DNA of 64,000 nucleotides from Ignatzschineria larvae DSM 13226 (GTDB lineage Bacteria; Pseudomonadota; Gammaproteobacteria; Cardiobacteriales; Wohlfahrtiimonadaceae): NCBI RefSeq assembly GCF_038500265.1, contig NZ_CP150637.1, positions 1,773,001 to 1,837,000 of the forward strand, read 5' to 3'. Shown piece by piece: positions 18,099 to 28,100 of this stretch (position 1 is its first letter; each line of letters starts with the position of its first letter). The notes under the pieces were generated by a model. It saw only the letters and a program-made list of their open reading frames with translations, ran no database searches and was not told where the DNA came from. The position numbers and the translations under genes were made by a program.

Positions 18099-19184
18099 GG
18101 CGGAATCCAATTCCTAGCGCAACACTTACTTAAGGAGTAAAATGTTGCCATGAACTATTCAAGATTATCACTTAATGAACGGATCAATATTGAAGTTGGT
18201 ATACAACTTAATAAAAGTATTCGAACCATTGCTAAAGAGCTAAACCGATCGCCTTCGACAATTTCCAGAGAGTTAAAAAGAGTTGAGGATAAAGATCACT
18301 ATGCTGCAACAAAGGCACAGTACGCCTATTTACAAGCTAGAAAGAGATGCGCCCCTGATGAAAAACTAACGCCAGGAACGGTCTTATTTGGTTTTGTGGA
18401 ACAGTGTTTACGTGCTAAATTATCTCCTGAACAAATATCCGGGGTACTTAAAAAGATGGCTAATTCTAGTTACTATGTTTGCCAAGAAACAATCTACAAT
18501 GCCTTGTATGCTTTACCCGTTGGCCAATTAAAAAAAGAATTACTCCAATGTTTAAGGCAAGGACGTACCACACGAAAACCCCGAAAAGGAACTGTGGATA
18601 GAAGAGGGCAAATTCCTGATTTAGTAAGTATTCACTTACGTCCTCCAGAAGTTGAAGATCGTTTAACACCTGGACATTGGGAAGGTGATTTGATCAAAGG
18701 AAAAGGCAACGCTTCAGCTGTCGGCACATTAGTTGAGCGCACTAGTGGTTATGTTATGTTAATCAAAATGGAAGATGCAACCGCAACCTCTGCCGTTATA
18801 GGGTTTAGCGCAGCACTCAATCGAGTACCTTTAACATTTGCACGAACAATGACCTATGATCGAGGGAAAGAAATGGCTTATCATGCTCAGATCACGCAAA
18901 ATACGGGAGTTGCTATCTACTTTTGTGATCCCCATAGCCCCTGGCAAAGAGGGAGTAATGAGAATATCAATGGTTTGATACGACAATACTTGCCCAAAGG
19001 GACAGATCTTTCTATTCATAGTCAGGAAGAGCTTGATGAAATAGCGCTATCACTCAATAGTCGACCTCGAAAACGCTTTAATTTTAGATCGCCTATCGAA
19101 GTTATTACAGAACTATTTCACAAGGAATATGAAGCTACTCAGATGACGAAACATTAACTGTTGCGTTAGAAATTGGAACTCAAG
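18099..19184 (+). mobile_element. IS30-family element nested in the IS3 element
   Basis: A 1086-bp element with imperfect inverted ends; the best-matching part is 18102-18124 against 19159-19181. It is flanked by AGG at 18096-18098 and 19185-19187. Joining the flanks with one AGG restores the IS3 orfB frame, so the 3-bp duplication is supported by the coding sequence. The single transposase gene is intact. Confidence 0.9.
18150..19157 (+). CDS. IS30-family transposase
   Basis: A 335-aa DDE transposase. The N-terminus has the IS30 helix-turn-helix (LSLNERINIEVGIQLNKSIR, then AKELNRSPSTISRELKR). The catalytic residues fit the family: Asp in HWEGDLIKGKG (about 200), Asp in MTYDRGKEM (about 240) and Glu in RGSNENINGLIRQYLPKG (about 280). 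There is no frameshift or stop, so the element looks active. It occupies nearly all of its element and reads opposite to the surrounding IS3 genes. Confidence 0.92.
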   Translation: MNYSRLSLNERINIEVGIQLNKSIRTIAKELNRSPSTISRELKRVEDKDHYAATKAQYAYLQARKRCAPDEKLTPGTVLFGFVEQCLRAKLSPEQISGVLKKMANSSYYVCQETIYNALYALPVGQLKKELLQCLRQGRTTRKPRKGTVDRRGQIPDLVSIHLRPPEVEDRLTPGHWEGDLIKGKGNASAVGTLVERTSGYVMLIKMEDATATSAVIGFSAALNRVPLTFARTMTYDRGKEMAYHAQITQNTGVAIYFCDPHSPWQRGSNENINGLIRQYLPKGTDLSIHSQEELDEIALSLNSRPRKRFNFRSPIEVITELFHKEYEATQMTKH

Positions 19185-19611
19185 AGGTCTAAAATCGGTG
19201 ATAAATAAAGTTTCTCCCCATTAACTTTAAACTCGGTAACATCAGTTACCCACTTTTGATTAGGTTGAGATGCTGTAAATTGGCGCTTTAATAGATTTTT
19301 AGCAATTCGTCCTACTTGGCCTTTGTAAGAGCGATATTTTTTGGGTCGAACCAATGACTTAAGATTCAACTGTTGCATTATTCTTTGAACTTTTTTGTGG
19401 TTAATGACAAATTCTCTGCGCAAAACTGCCGTAATACGACGGTATCCATAACAACCTTTATTTTCATGAAATACGGCTAGAATCCGAGATTTAAGCTCGC
19501 TCTCTGGATCTGTTTTTTGAAGTAATAGGCGATGATAGTAGTAACTACTTCTTGGAATATCGATCAAATTTAGTAATAAAACCAAAGGATACTTGTCTTT
19601 AAGCTCTTCAA

Positions 19612-20127
19612 TTATTTTGACTTTTGCCTTTGCCGTTCTTCCTTCTCGTCCATCTCTTGAAACTTTTTTAAGATATCATTCTCCGCACGAAGATAAATAA
19701 GCTCTTCTTGAAGCTGATCAATCAATTTTTCTTGTTCGGTTCTATTGTCAGGCTTTTGGGGGCGTTTCATTTTATTAGGTCGACCTTTCTTACGGGGCTT
19801 AAGCGCTTCAAAACCACCTTGTTTGAAGAGAGTTTGCCATTCTAATATAGAACTTTGCGTAGGAATATTAAAATATGCAGCGACCTCTTGCTGAGAGAGA
19901 TTGTGAGTCTTCATGTAAATTAAAACATGATATTTGAATTCTGCGGTGTATTTTAACTTTGAATGCCGAGGTTCAATCCCTTTAATGCCATGATATTGAT
20001 AGAGTTTAACCCATTTTCTAACTGCTGAATGAAGTATGCCAAAATGGTTTGCAGTTGATCTATAACCATAGCCGTTTAAATAAAATGATATTACTTTTAA
20101 TTTGAAATCTAAAGAATACTTAGCCAT
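19612..20127 (-). CDS. IS3-family orfA (DNA-binding helix-turn-helix protein)
   Basis: A 171-aa OrfA started at the ATG at 20127 (MAKYSLDFKLKVISFYLNG). It contains two helix-turn-helix units (about residues 1-50 and 60-110), a basic linker (KPRKKGRPNKMKRPQKP) and a C-terminal leucine-rich coiled coil (EKLIDQLQEELIYLRAENDILK) that mediates OrfA/OrfAB pairing in the IS150 group. It is intact. With its orfB destroyed it could act only as a repressor for related copies elsewhere; that is inference. Confidence 0.85.
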   Translation of the reverse strand: MAKYSLDFKLKVISFYLNGYGYRSTANHFGILHSAVRKWVKLYQYHGIKGIEPRHSKLKYTAEFKYHVLIYMKTHNLSQQEVAAYFNIPTQSSILEWQTLFKQGGFEALKPRKKGRPNKMKRPQKPDNRTEQEKLIDQLQEELIYLRAENDILKKFQEMDEKEERQRQKSK

Positions 20128-20260
20128 ATAAAAACACCCCAAAAGTCGTGTCCAACTTTTGGGGTGCAGTTCATATCCATCTCTCTTTTTTTTATTTTTC
20201 TGATTATTCTGATTTTTTCTTTCACTTTTGAAGAGTTATGATGTCAATACTTTAGACAAC

Positions 20261-21226
20261 TTACACCACAATACGAGTCCCTGTTTTGCCACGAAGGGCA
20301 TCAGCCATTGCATCAAGGGTCGTCACAATACCGGCACCCTTAGGGTTCTCTTTAAGGTAATCTAATAGTGATTCCACTTTCGGCAACATACTACCTGCCG
20401 GGAATTGACCCTCTTCCATATAAGCTTTCGCTTCTGCTACCGTCATCTCTGATAACCACTCTTGGTTAGGTTTACCAAAGTTAATCGCGACTTTTTCAAC
20501 GCCTGTAGGAATAAGATAGACATCTGCTTTTAATGCTGAAGCTAAAAGCGATGAGGCACGATCTTTATCAATCACTGCTTCAACCCCTTGTAACTGCCCT
20601 TTATCATCGATCATGACAGGGATCCCGCCACCTCCGCAAGAGATAACCAATACATCATTACCGATAAGTTCCTCAATCATTTTAAGCTCTAAAATTTGCT
20701 TAGGCTTTGGAGAAGCAACCACTCGGCGCCAACCACGACCTGAATCTTCTACCACGCTCCAACCAAGCTCTTTCTCATACTGTTTTGCTTCCGCTTCACT
20801 CAAGAAAACACCGACCGGTTTATCGGGATGAGTAAATGCCTGGTCTTTCGGATCGACTACCACTTGAGTAATCAGCGTCGCTACTTGTTGATTGATCTTA
20901 CGCTGCATTAATTCGTTATAAATTGCAGACTGCAAGAGATAACCGATCTCACCTTGTGTTGCTGATACATAATGATCTAGAGGATATTGGGGCAATTTAT
21001 CTTTGGCTGCTTCCCCTTGGCTCTGATGAATGCCTACATGAGGCCCATTGCCATGAGTGAGTACAACGCGCCAGCCCTCTTCGCTTAAATCTACGATATT
21101 CTTCGCTAACTTTGCCGCAATATCCCGCTGTGATTGCATATCAAGATGATTATTATCCGGAATTAATGCATTCCCACCAATTGCTAATACCATCACTGGC
21201 TTCTCTTTCATCGTATTTTTTTCCAT
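20261..21226 (-). CDS. arcC: Carbamate kinase
   Basis: Catalyses carbamoyl phosphate + ADP to ATP + carbamate (then NH3 and CO2), the energy-yielding last step after oxamic transcarbamylase. The 321 aa show the amino-acid-kinase motifs VLAIGGNALIPDN near the N-terminus, THGNGPHVG near residue 65 and CGGGGIPV near residue 205, plus VIDKDRASSLLAS. The start ATG at 21226 follows GAGGAA. No arginine deiminase or ornithine transcarbamylase is nearby, and allD, fdrA, ylbE and DUF2877 are, so it corresponds functionally to E. coli AllK (YbcF). It follows allH by about 270 bp in the same direction. Confidence 0.9.
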   Translation of the reverse strand: MEKNTMKEKPVMVLAIGGNALIPDNNHLDMQSQRDIAAKLAKNIVDLSEEGWRVVLTHGNGPHVGIHQSQGEAAKDKLPQYPLDHYVSATQGEIGYLLQSAIYNELMQRKINQQVATLITQVVVDPKDQAFTHPDKPVGVFLSEAEAKQYEKELGWSVVEDSGRGWRRVVASPKPKQILELKMIEELIGNDVLVISCGGGGIPVMIDDKGQLQGVEAVIDKDRASSLLASALKADVYLIPTGVEKVAINFGKPNQEWLSEMTVAEAKAYMEEGQFPAGSMLPKVESLLDYLKENPKGAGIVTTLDAMADALRGKTGTRIVV

Positions 21227-21499
21227 AACTGATTCCTCATTTAGTCGTTTAATTATTCAATAAAGACTACCACAGTGTACCCTAAGAATTATTTTTTTGT
21301 GATCGAAAAAGTCAGCTTTATGATGAAAATCAATAATAAAATCAATCAGTAAAATATTTTTAAATAACCCGATTGATTGCATTAATTTTTGATTTAATAA
21401 ATAGAGCCTTTTTAGAATACATCCTCCAAAATAGCCGTAACGCTCCCTTATTTTTGCTCGTTACTCATTCTTAATGATCGTGATTGTACTATTTTTGCG

Positions 21500-22396
21500 T
21501 TATTTTCTATCTTGGATTGCATTATCTTTCAATAATACTTGTAGCCCCGCCACAATTCCCATTACCATATCCGACCCCGAGCTTGAACCGATCGTCAGAA
21601 TTTGGGTTAATACAGTACGTTGTGCGCTTAAATCTGAACTCACTAATGCCTTAGCATATTCTTGTAACCAACCATTAAATCGTCCTGAAACAGCATAATT
21701 GAGCATCCACCAACTAATTTCATTGGTATGCGTACGGCTATCCTCAATTGTTACTTGAAGCTGTGCTAAAAGAGATTGATAACGTGTAGGATTGAGCCAT
21801 AGAATGAGCATCATCCCCACTAAGAAATCATCCCCTGAAGGTGTTAGTCCCATTCCAAGCCCAATCTGCTTCGTAGCTAACTGCGCAACTTCCGGCGCAT
21901 TATTATGCGCAATGGCTTCAATAAGCGCACGACTTTGCAAATTGAGTGTCTCGTAAATATATTGCATCACCCGATCATCAAACGCTCTAGCCGGTAATAG
22001 GGATTGTGCCAATTGCAAACTCGCATCTAAAGATTGTTTAATATCCCTTTGCGATTGTGATTTCCAATCTAAGACCGGAAGCTCACTCTCCCAATAAGTT
22101 GTGGCATCGTTAAAGCTAAAAGATAATCCCGGCGCTATAAATGCCCCTTTGCCATCGATCTCTTGATATTGCAGAGGGATTTCTGCTTTTTGTAATGCTT
22201 CTAAGGTTGCCTTTGGAAGTCTATTTACTCGCAGTGTATGAGGGCCATCCGGGAAACCGGCAGATAAAAATGTAGCAAATTGCCCCTCTTGATCGATCAG
22301 ATTCAGTGCATGCGTAAAACAGGAATGAATTTGATATTGTGCACCTACTTGTAAGGGTGTTGCCCATTTTTGATCAATCGAAAGAATGGCTATCAT
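21500..22396 (-). CDS. allH: DUF2877 protein, YlbF/AllH-like oxamic transcarbamylase subunit
   Basis: A 298-aa DUF2877 protein. The family hallmark GLGMGLTPSGDDFLVG is at residues 179-194, and IGSSSGSDMVMGI lies near 270. In E. coli the equivalent (YlbF, AllH) is the third subunit of oxamic transcarbamylase with FdrA and YlbE. Here it is about 6.2 kb from ylbE and on the opposite strand, next to carbamate kinase. The ATG overlaps the stop of the upstream VanZ-like gene by 4 bp, implying translational coupling to a gene with no known role in this pathway. No signal peptide or membrane segment is seen. Confidence 0.82.
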   Translation of the reverse strand: MIAILSIDQKWATPLQVGAQYQIHSCFTHALNLIDQEGQFATFLSAGFPDGPHTLRVNRLPKATLEALQKAEIPLQYQEIDGKGAFIAPGLSFSFNDATTYWESELPVLDWKSQSQRDIKQSLDASLQLAQSLLPARAFDDRVMQYIYETLNLQSRALIEAIAHNNAPEVAQLATKQIGLGMGLTPSGDDFLVGMMLILWLNPTRYQSLLAQLQVTIEDSRTHTNEISWWMLNYAVSGRFNGWLQEYAKALVSSDLSAQRTVLTQILTIGSSSGSDMVMGIVAGLQVLLKDNAIQDRK

Positions 22397-22794
22397 TCCA
22401 TAGTGCCTCGACGACTTGAAAGGGCGATTAATTTAGCGATCCCCATTCCGGCAATTAGTCCTATCACATCAGCAACCACATCCCAAACATCACCACTACG
22501 GCCATCGACCCAGTGTTCTTGAATAATTTCACTCGATGCGGCAAAGAGAATATTAAAAAAGGCTAGAAATATCACGATCAATTGTCGCGTTTGCAGCTTT
22601 TGTCGATATTGATTAAGCGTGTGGTACTGTAACCCTGCTAGAATTGCAAAAATAGCAAAGTGAACAACTTTATCACTTTGCGGGAAAAGCAGCGGTGTTG
22701 GTAGATTTTCTGTCGCATCCGGCAGAAAAAGCATTAATGTCATTAAAACAAACCAAAAAATTGTGACCCATAGCCACCTAGTTGCAATTGTCAT
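22393..22794 (-). CDS. VanZ-like small membrane protein
   Basis: A 133-aa inner-membrane protein with four hydrophobic segments. The pattern DKVVHFAIFAILAGLQYH, followed by SSEIIQEHWVDGRSGDVWDVVADVIG, is typical of VanZ-like proteins, whose biochemical role outside teicoplanin resistance is largely unknown. Its stop overlaps the DUF2877 start (ATGA). Upstream 183 bp to the azlD stop show no gene. Confidence 0.75.
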   Translation of the reverse strand: MTIATRWLWVTIFWFVLMTLMLFLPDATENLPTPLLFPQSDKVVHFAIFAILAGLQYHTLNQYRQKLQTRQLIVIFLAFFNILFAASSEIIQEHWVDGRSGDVWDVVADVIGLIAGMGIAKLIALSSRRGTME

Positions 22795-22977
22795 CTTTCT
22801 GTTCTTATAGTCTATGTGTACTGCACATTTGCGCTGTCCATTAAGATTAAAATTGTGTCTGAATAGTGCTCTCGTTCTAATTACCCTAAATTATTGATTT
22901 TGAATTAAATGAAAAATAATCGATAAAGTAGATCCATCCTGACACAAAACGGTCTGCTATTTTAACGATCTTTTAGG

Positions 22978-23325
22978 CTATTGTACAAGCCATTCAATAA
23001 GATAAATCAAACCATTTAAGGCCACAACTCCGATAATCACGCTTAAAAAGACATTTCGCCAACGAATATAACTCCCTAGAACAAATGCTAAAGCCCCCAC
23101 TTTTGCCAACAATAGTGCCCCATTAATCGCCGCAAAATCAATCTCCATACTATGAATAATCAAAATCGCCATCACACTCAGTGGCAGCGCATAATTGAGA
23201 TATCGTAACAGATAAGAATCTAACACCTTTTTAGGGACAAAGGTCGGGAATGCACGAAGTAAAAAGGTTATCAGCCCCATCAATAGAATCGCAATCAGCA
23301 GCGCTATTAAGCTCATATTACCCAT
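22978..23325 (-). CDS. azlD: AzlD, branched-chain amino acid exporter small subunit
   Basis: A 115-aa AzlD family membrane protein with about four membrane segments (LIALLIAILLMGLITFLLRAFP at the start, including the conserved RAFP). It works with AzlC to export branched-chain amino acids or analogues. Its start overlaps the azlC stop by 8 bp, a typical azlCD pair. It is intact; the substrate is inferred from the family. Confidence 0.85.
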   Translation of the reverse strand: MGNMSLIALLIAILLMGLITFLLRAFPTFVPKKVLDSYLLRYLNYALPLSVMAILIIHSMEIDFAAINGALLLAKVGALAFVLGSYIRWRNVFLSVIIGVVALNGLIYLIEWLVQ

Positions 23326-24043
23326 TGATCTGCTCCTTGCTTAAATGACGTAAAAGTGCCCCCCGAATCATAATAACCCCCACAGATAAGAGTAGTGCCA
23401 AAATTAAGACATATTGTGGAAAGAGCCATAAACTCAAGAGATAGCAACCTAATGCAATCAGTGTTGGCCACCAAATATTTTTAACGCGCATCTGCTCATA
23501 CCAGAGAATGACAAAGAGCACCGGTAATGCAAATTCTAAATGAGGGATGAGATTCGCCAACTGCTCCCCAGCAATAATACCGACAATGGTCGCAACCACC
23601 CAATAGGCGTGTACGAGAAAAGCTACTTGTAGAAAATATCGTTGCTGTTCTGCTTTTGATAAACCACTCATCACCGAGAAACATTCATCTGTTAAACAAA
23701 ATAAGCAATAAGCTCGCTTCCATCGATTCGCCGGCAAAATATCCACTAAGGGAAGTGCATAGAAAATATGGCGTAAATTAATCACAAAGGTATTGAGATT
23801 AAGATTAAAGATCCCGGCACCACTTGCCACTAAGGGAATTGCCGCATATTGTGCCGCCCCTGAAAAGACCACGATCGAGATTACAACTGAAATCCACCAA
23901 GGAATCCCTGCAGCACTCGCTAAAACACCAAAGGCCATTCCTGCGGGTGCATACCCCATTGCGACCGGCAAGGTGATTTGTACTGCTCGCTGCCAACCTT
24001 CAGCCTGAACTGCCGAGCGTTTCTCCTGTTGTGCTACCCCCAT
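23318..24043 (-). CDS. azlC: AzlC, branched-chain amino acid exporter large subunit
   Basis: A 241-aa AzlC family permease. Characteristic sequences are PVAMGYAPAGMAFGVLASAAGIPWW (about 26-50), VFSGAAQYAAIPL and FVINLRHIFYALPL, followed by DECFSVM. It partners with azlD, which starts inside its last codons. Upstream, 24044-24242 contains the promoter region; no regulator gene is adjacent, unlike many azlCD loci. Confidence 0.87.
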   Translation of the reverse strand: MGVAQQEKRSAVQAEGWQRAVQITLPVAMGYAPAGMAFGVLASAAGIPWWISVVISIVVFSGAAQYAAIPLVASGAGIFNLNLNTFVINLRHIFYALPLVDILPANRWKRAYCLFCLTDECFSVMSGLSKAEQQRYFLQVAFLVHAYWVVATIVGIIAGEQLANLIPHLEFALPVLFVILWYEQMRVKNIWWPTLIALGCYLLSLWLFPQYVLILALLLSVGVIMIRGALLRHLSKEQING

Positions 24044-24242
24044 TGTTTTGCCCTCATCTCTTCCCCTATCGTATGAGCCTGCATCTCAAACATTCTTGCT
24101 TGCATCACTATTCACCCTTAATCTATTCAGCCTGAATGTCATCCTAACTATGACTAATTCTCTAGCCTATCACGCACTCTTTTTTAATCAATAGCTTGTC
24201 AGATCTATCGATCAATAATAGTCATAAATCTCACCTGCTTCA

Positions 24243-24878
24243 TTAGGCACTTTTAAAAGCAACACTTAACTGCGCCGATGCAAGAGAGTAGGTTAAATGT
24301 TGTAATAATGTTTCCGTCACTGCTTTTATCTCTAATGGATGATCAACCCAATCAGCCAATTGAGTCACTTCTAATCCTTGATAACCACAAGGGTTAATGC
24401 CGGAAAAGGGGGTTAAATCCATATCGACATTCAAACTCAAGCCATGATAGACCGAGCCTTTACGAATCCGAAGCCCAAGTGCCGCAATCTTTTTCCCGGC
24501 AACATAGACGCCCGGCGCATTCACATCCCCATTTCCCTTAACTCCGTAATCGGCCAAAGTAGCGATGACCGCCTGCTCTAAAGCACGCACCAACGAGCGC
24601 ACGCCACATTGTCTTGCTTTGAAATTAATCAAAGTATAGATCACAATCTGCCCTGGCCCATGATAGGTCACCTGCCCACCACGATCGACTTGAACAATCG
24701 GAATATTGCCGGGATTGAGGATATGTTCCGGTTTCCCATTTTGCCCTTGAGTATAAACCGGCGGATGAGTGACCACCCATAATTGATCTTCACTCTTCTC
24801 ATCTCTTGTTTCGGTAAATTGTTTCATTGCTTCATATACCGATAAATAAGGTTGCTCACCCAACGATACTATCTTCAT
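24243..24878 (-). CDS. lipB: LipB, octanoyl-ACP:protein octanoyltransferase
   Basis: Transfers octanoate from ACP to the lipoyl domains of 2-oxoacid dehydrogenases and GcvH; cytoplasmic. The 211 aa have [17 protein letters not shown] (65-81), the catalytic lysine at about 130 in [14 protein letters not shown], and the catalytic Cys164 in [12 protein letters not shown]. Length and N-terminus match the E. coli protein. lipA is not adjacent in the window. Confidence 0.93.
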   Translation of the reverse strand: MKIVSLGEQPYLSVYEAMKQFTETRDEKSEDQLWVVTHPPVYTQGQNGKPEHILNPGNIPIVQVDRGGQVTYHGPGQIVIYTLINFKARQCGVRSLVRALEQAVIATLADYGVKGNGDVNAPGVYVAGKKIAALGLRIRKGSVYHGLSLNVDMDLTPFSGINPCGYQGLEVTQLADWVDHPLEIKAVTETLLQHLTYSLASAQLSVAFKSA

Positions 24879-24955
24879 TATCTTTTCTCATACCTATACT
24901 CAGTAGTAACGTATTGTACCTGATCCTGCCCGATTTTATCGACCAGAAATCTTCA

Positions 24956-24989
24956 TACAAAAAGGGAAGCATCCGAGCAATGCTTCCCT
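24956..24989 (-). terminator. Terminator of the RND efflux operon
   Basis: A 10-bp stem (24963-24972 with 24980-24989), with five T following on the minus strand. It lies about 165 bp after the RND stop and just before the lipB promoter. Confidence 0.7.
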
Positions 24990-25091
24990 ATTCTTTCTCA
25001 TTATTTCCGAGTATTTCCCAATATTTTTAATTATTCCGGATCATTACCGACTCCCCCGACCAATATCCTACTGAAAATCGTGGCAGAAACT

Positions 25092-25139
25092 CAGAGAATC
25101 AGAGAATCAGAGAATCAGAGAATCAGAGAATCAGAGAAC
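25092..25139. repeat. 8-bp tandem repeat, six copies
   Basis: Five perfect copies of CAGAGAAT followed by one CAGAGAAC, in the 3' untranslated region of the RND operon, 14 bp after the pump gene's stop. Arrays of this type vary in copy number by replication slippage. Confidence 0.95.
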
Positions 25140-25152
25140 AAAAGCATAATAA

Positions 25153-28100
25153 TTACACTGCTACCTCATTATGATCAGTTGCTGAATTTTGTAACTCAGG
25201 ATTTGATCGACGCTTACGTCCGCCGATAAAGAGATAGACAATTGGCACCACAAGTAAAGTGAAGAATGTTCCGACACTCATTCCACCGACAATTACCCAA
25301 CCAATCGCTTGTCGAGATTCTGCACCTGCACCAATTGCAAGCGCAAGCGGAATAGAATCCAGTACCATTGCACCGGTTGTCATCAGAATGGGTCGTAACC
25401 GTAAAGTCGCCGAGCGAATCACCGCTTCCACTTTAGACACGCCCTCTTCCCGAATCTGATTCGCAAATTCAACAATTAATATCCCGTGTTTAGTAATCAA
25501 TCCTACCAGTGTCACCAAACCGATCTGACTATAGATATTGATTGTCCCGCCGACTAAATAAAGAGCACCTAACGCCCCAAAACCAGCTAATGGTACACTA
25601 AAGAGAATAATAAAAGGATCAATCCAAGATTCAAATTGAACCGCTAATACTAGATAGATAAAGAGTAGCGCCATCATAAAGATCAAGACCATTGAAGCAC
25701 CTGAGGCGATAAATTCCCGGGATGAACCTTGATAATCGAGCATCGCCTCCGGAATCACCTCCCGAATAATATTCTCAACAATGGCAATCCCTTCCCCTTG
25801 GGAAACGCCTGACTCTAAGTTGGCTGAAATAGTGGCCGAACGGAGCTTATTAAAATGCCGTAAATTCTGCGGCGCAATCGTCTCTTCCACCGTCACAAAG
25901 TTTGAAAGTGGCACCATTTCCCCATACTGCGATCGTACATAGATCCCTTCGAGATCTTTCGGTTGACTTCGTTTTTGTGGATCCACTTGCACCATTACAT
26001 CATATTGCTCTGCACCCTCTTTATAACGAGTGACATTTCGCCCACCGAGCGCAGTTTCTAAAGTACGCCCGACCACAGAAACATCAATACCTAAGAGCGC
26101 TAATTTCTCCCGATCGACAGAAACCTCCAACTGTGGTGTATTCATTCGTAAATCATTATCTGGCGAAATTAAGAGCGGATTCTCCCGCATTTTTTCCATA
26201 ATTTCGGTAACCTGACCATCGAGCTTCTCAAAGGAATCATTGGAACGAATCACAATCTGTACATCTTTGGAATCTCCTCGCTGTCCGAGTGATTGTGGAT
26301 TACTTGCAAATACCCGCAGCCCTAAAGCGATATCCTGTAACCCTTTATTTAAACGAGAAGTAATCTCCATTTGCGATTCATCACGATCATCCCAATCAGG
26401 AAGTGTCACAAAACCGATAGCCCCCATTGAGATTCCCGAAATCGCATAAACAGTTGTGCCTTCATCTAAATTATCTAATAGATGATCCTCCACCTCAGTA
26501 AAATAACGATCGGTAAAGTCAACCGTTGCCCCTTCCGGTGTAATCGCCATCACTCGAATCATTCCTCGATCCTCTGTCGGCGATAGTTCTTGCGGTAATT
26601 TCGTATAAAACCAACCTGCGCCGGCAAAAATAACCACCATAAAGAGCAATACAAAGTAACGGGCTTTCACTAGCCAATGTAGTAATCGGCCATATCCTTC
26701 TGTCAATTTATTCAAACACCACTCGATACCGTCAGATATCCGATGAAATAAACGGGTAATGCTCCATTTTCGTGGCTTTGTCTCAGAATCCTTTTCTGCT
26801 CGATGACTCAAGAGTAATCGAGAACACATCATCGGCGAGAGCGTTAAGGCAGTAAAGCCTGAAATAAGTACAGTAACCGACAAGGTGACGGCAAACTCCA
26901 CAAAGAGCTTCCCGATTCGCCCTTGGGTAAAGGTCAAAGGCAAGAAAACAGCTGCTAGCGTAATAGTCATCGCAATGATGGCAAAACCGATCTCCTTAGA
27001 ACCAATAAATGCCGCTTTAATCGGGCTTAATCCCTCTTCAATATGTCGATGAATATTCTCTAACATCACGATCGCATCATCCACCACAAGCCCAATTGCC
27101 AAAACGAAAGCTAAAAGCGTCAGTGTATTGATCGAGTAGCCTAAGAGATACATCACAAAGAGCGTTCCCACGAGGGAAATGGGCACCGTGACCATTGGAA
27201 TTAAAGTTGCGCGCCAATTTCTTAGGAAAATAAAGATAATGACGCCCACAAAAATGAGCGCCTCGATAATAGTGCTATACACTGACCCTAAAGATTTATT
27301 GATAAAGACCGAGGAATCAGAAGTTACCGCGATCTGAACATCATCAGGCAACGATTCTTGTAATGCCGGCAATAGTGCGCGAATATCAGCAGAGAGCGTT
27401 AACGGATTGGCAACCGATTGCTTAATGACGGCAACCCCTACGCCGGGCTTACCATTTAATCGAGGACGAGAACTCTCCTCTACGCCCCCTAATTCCACCA
27501 AGGCAACATCACTTAGACGGACGATTGGACGATTTTCAGTGACATCATTATCTGCCACTTTGATGATAATATTGCGAAACTCTTCCACTTGATTGAGATC
27601 AGTTCTCGCCACAATGGAGAACTCTTGCGTTGAACTCTTAATAGTTCCCGCGGGAATCTCCACATTTTGCGCTCGAAGCGCCGATTCCACATCATTCACT
27701 GTCACATCTAAGATCGCCATTTTCTGTGGATCAATCCAGATTCGCATCACCGGTTCTCGTCCGCCCCAAAGCGTCACATTCGCCACGCCATCGAGTAATT
27801 CGATTTGAGGTTGGACAATGGTCTCGATCATCTTAGTGAGCTCAATGGCACTATATTGATCACTTGATAGCGCTAGAATCACCACAGGGTCGGCATCAGA
27901 ATCACTCTTTTGAATAATCGGATCATCCACCTCATCAGGCAGCGAACGCTTCGCCCGCGCAACCCGATCACGTACATCATTGGCCGCTTCTTCTATATTT
28001 TTATTAGGATTAAAAGTAATGTTGATCGAAGAGGAACCGCGCCGAGAATCGGACGCGATATAATCGATGCCATCAATACTCGTCACCGCATCTTCAATCA

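Larger units (their letters stand above)
17678..19613 (-). pseudogene. IS3-family transposase orfB, disrupted by IS30-type insertion
   Basis: Integrase-core transposase broken into an N-terminal part (about 19188-19613) and a C-terminal part (17678-18095). The N-terminal part has the HTH_21-like region and the first catalytic Asp (WVTDVTEF). The C-terminal part has the second Asp (LILHSDQGWQYQ) and the Glu (MENFFGILKSE). The reading runs ...SPILDL in one half and continues YNQEIISYE in the other. OrfB would normally be made by a -1 shift from orfA, whose stop at 19612 overlaps the orfB frame. The catalytic triad is now on separate pieces, so this copy should not make its own transposase. Confidence 0.88.
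17644..20173 (-). mobile_element. IS3-family (IS150-like) element, interrupted by an IS30-family element
   Basis: The ends are imperfect inverted repeats, TGAAGTGACCCCATAAAGTT (left, plus strand) and TGAACTGCACCCCAAAAGTT (right, reverse strand). Both sides are flanked by TATC (17640-17643 and 20174-20177), a 4-bp target duplication. Without the nested insertion and its 3-bp duplication the element is about 1441 bp, the usual IS150-group size. It encodes orfA and orfB; orfB is cut in two by the IS30-type element. Confidence 0.9.
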
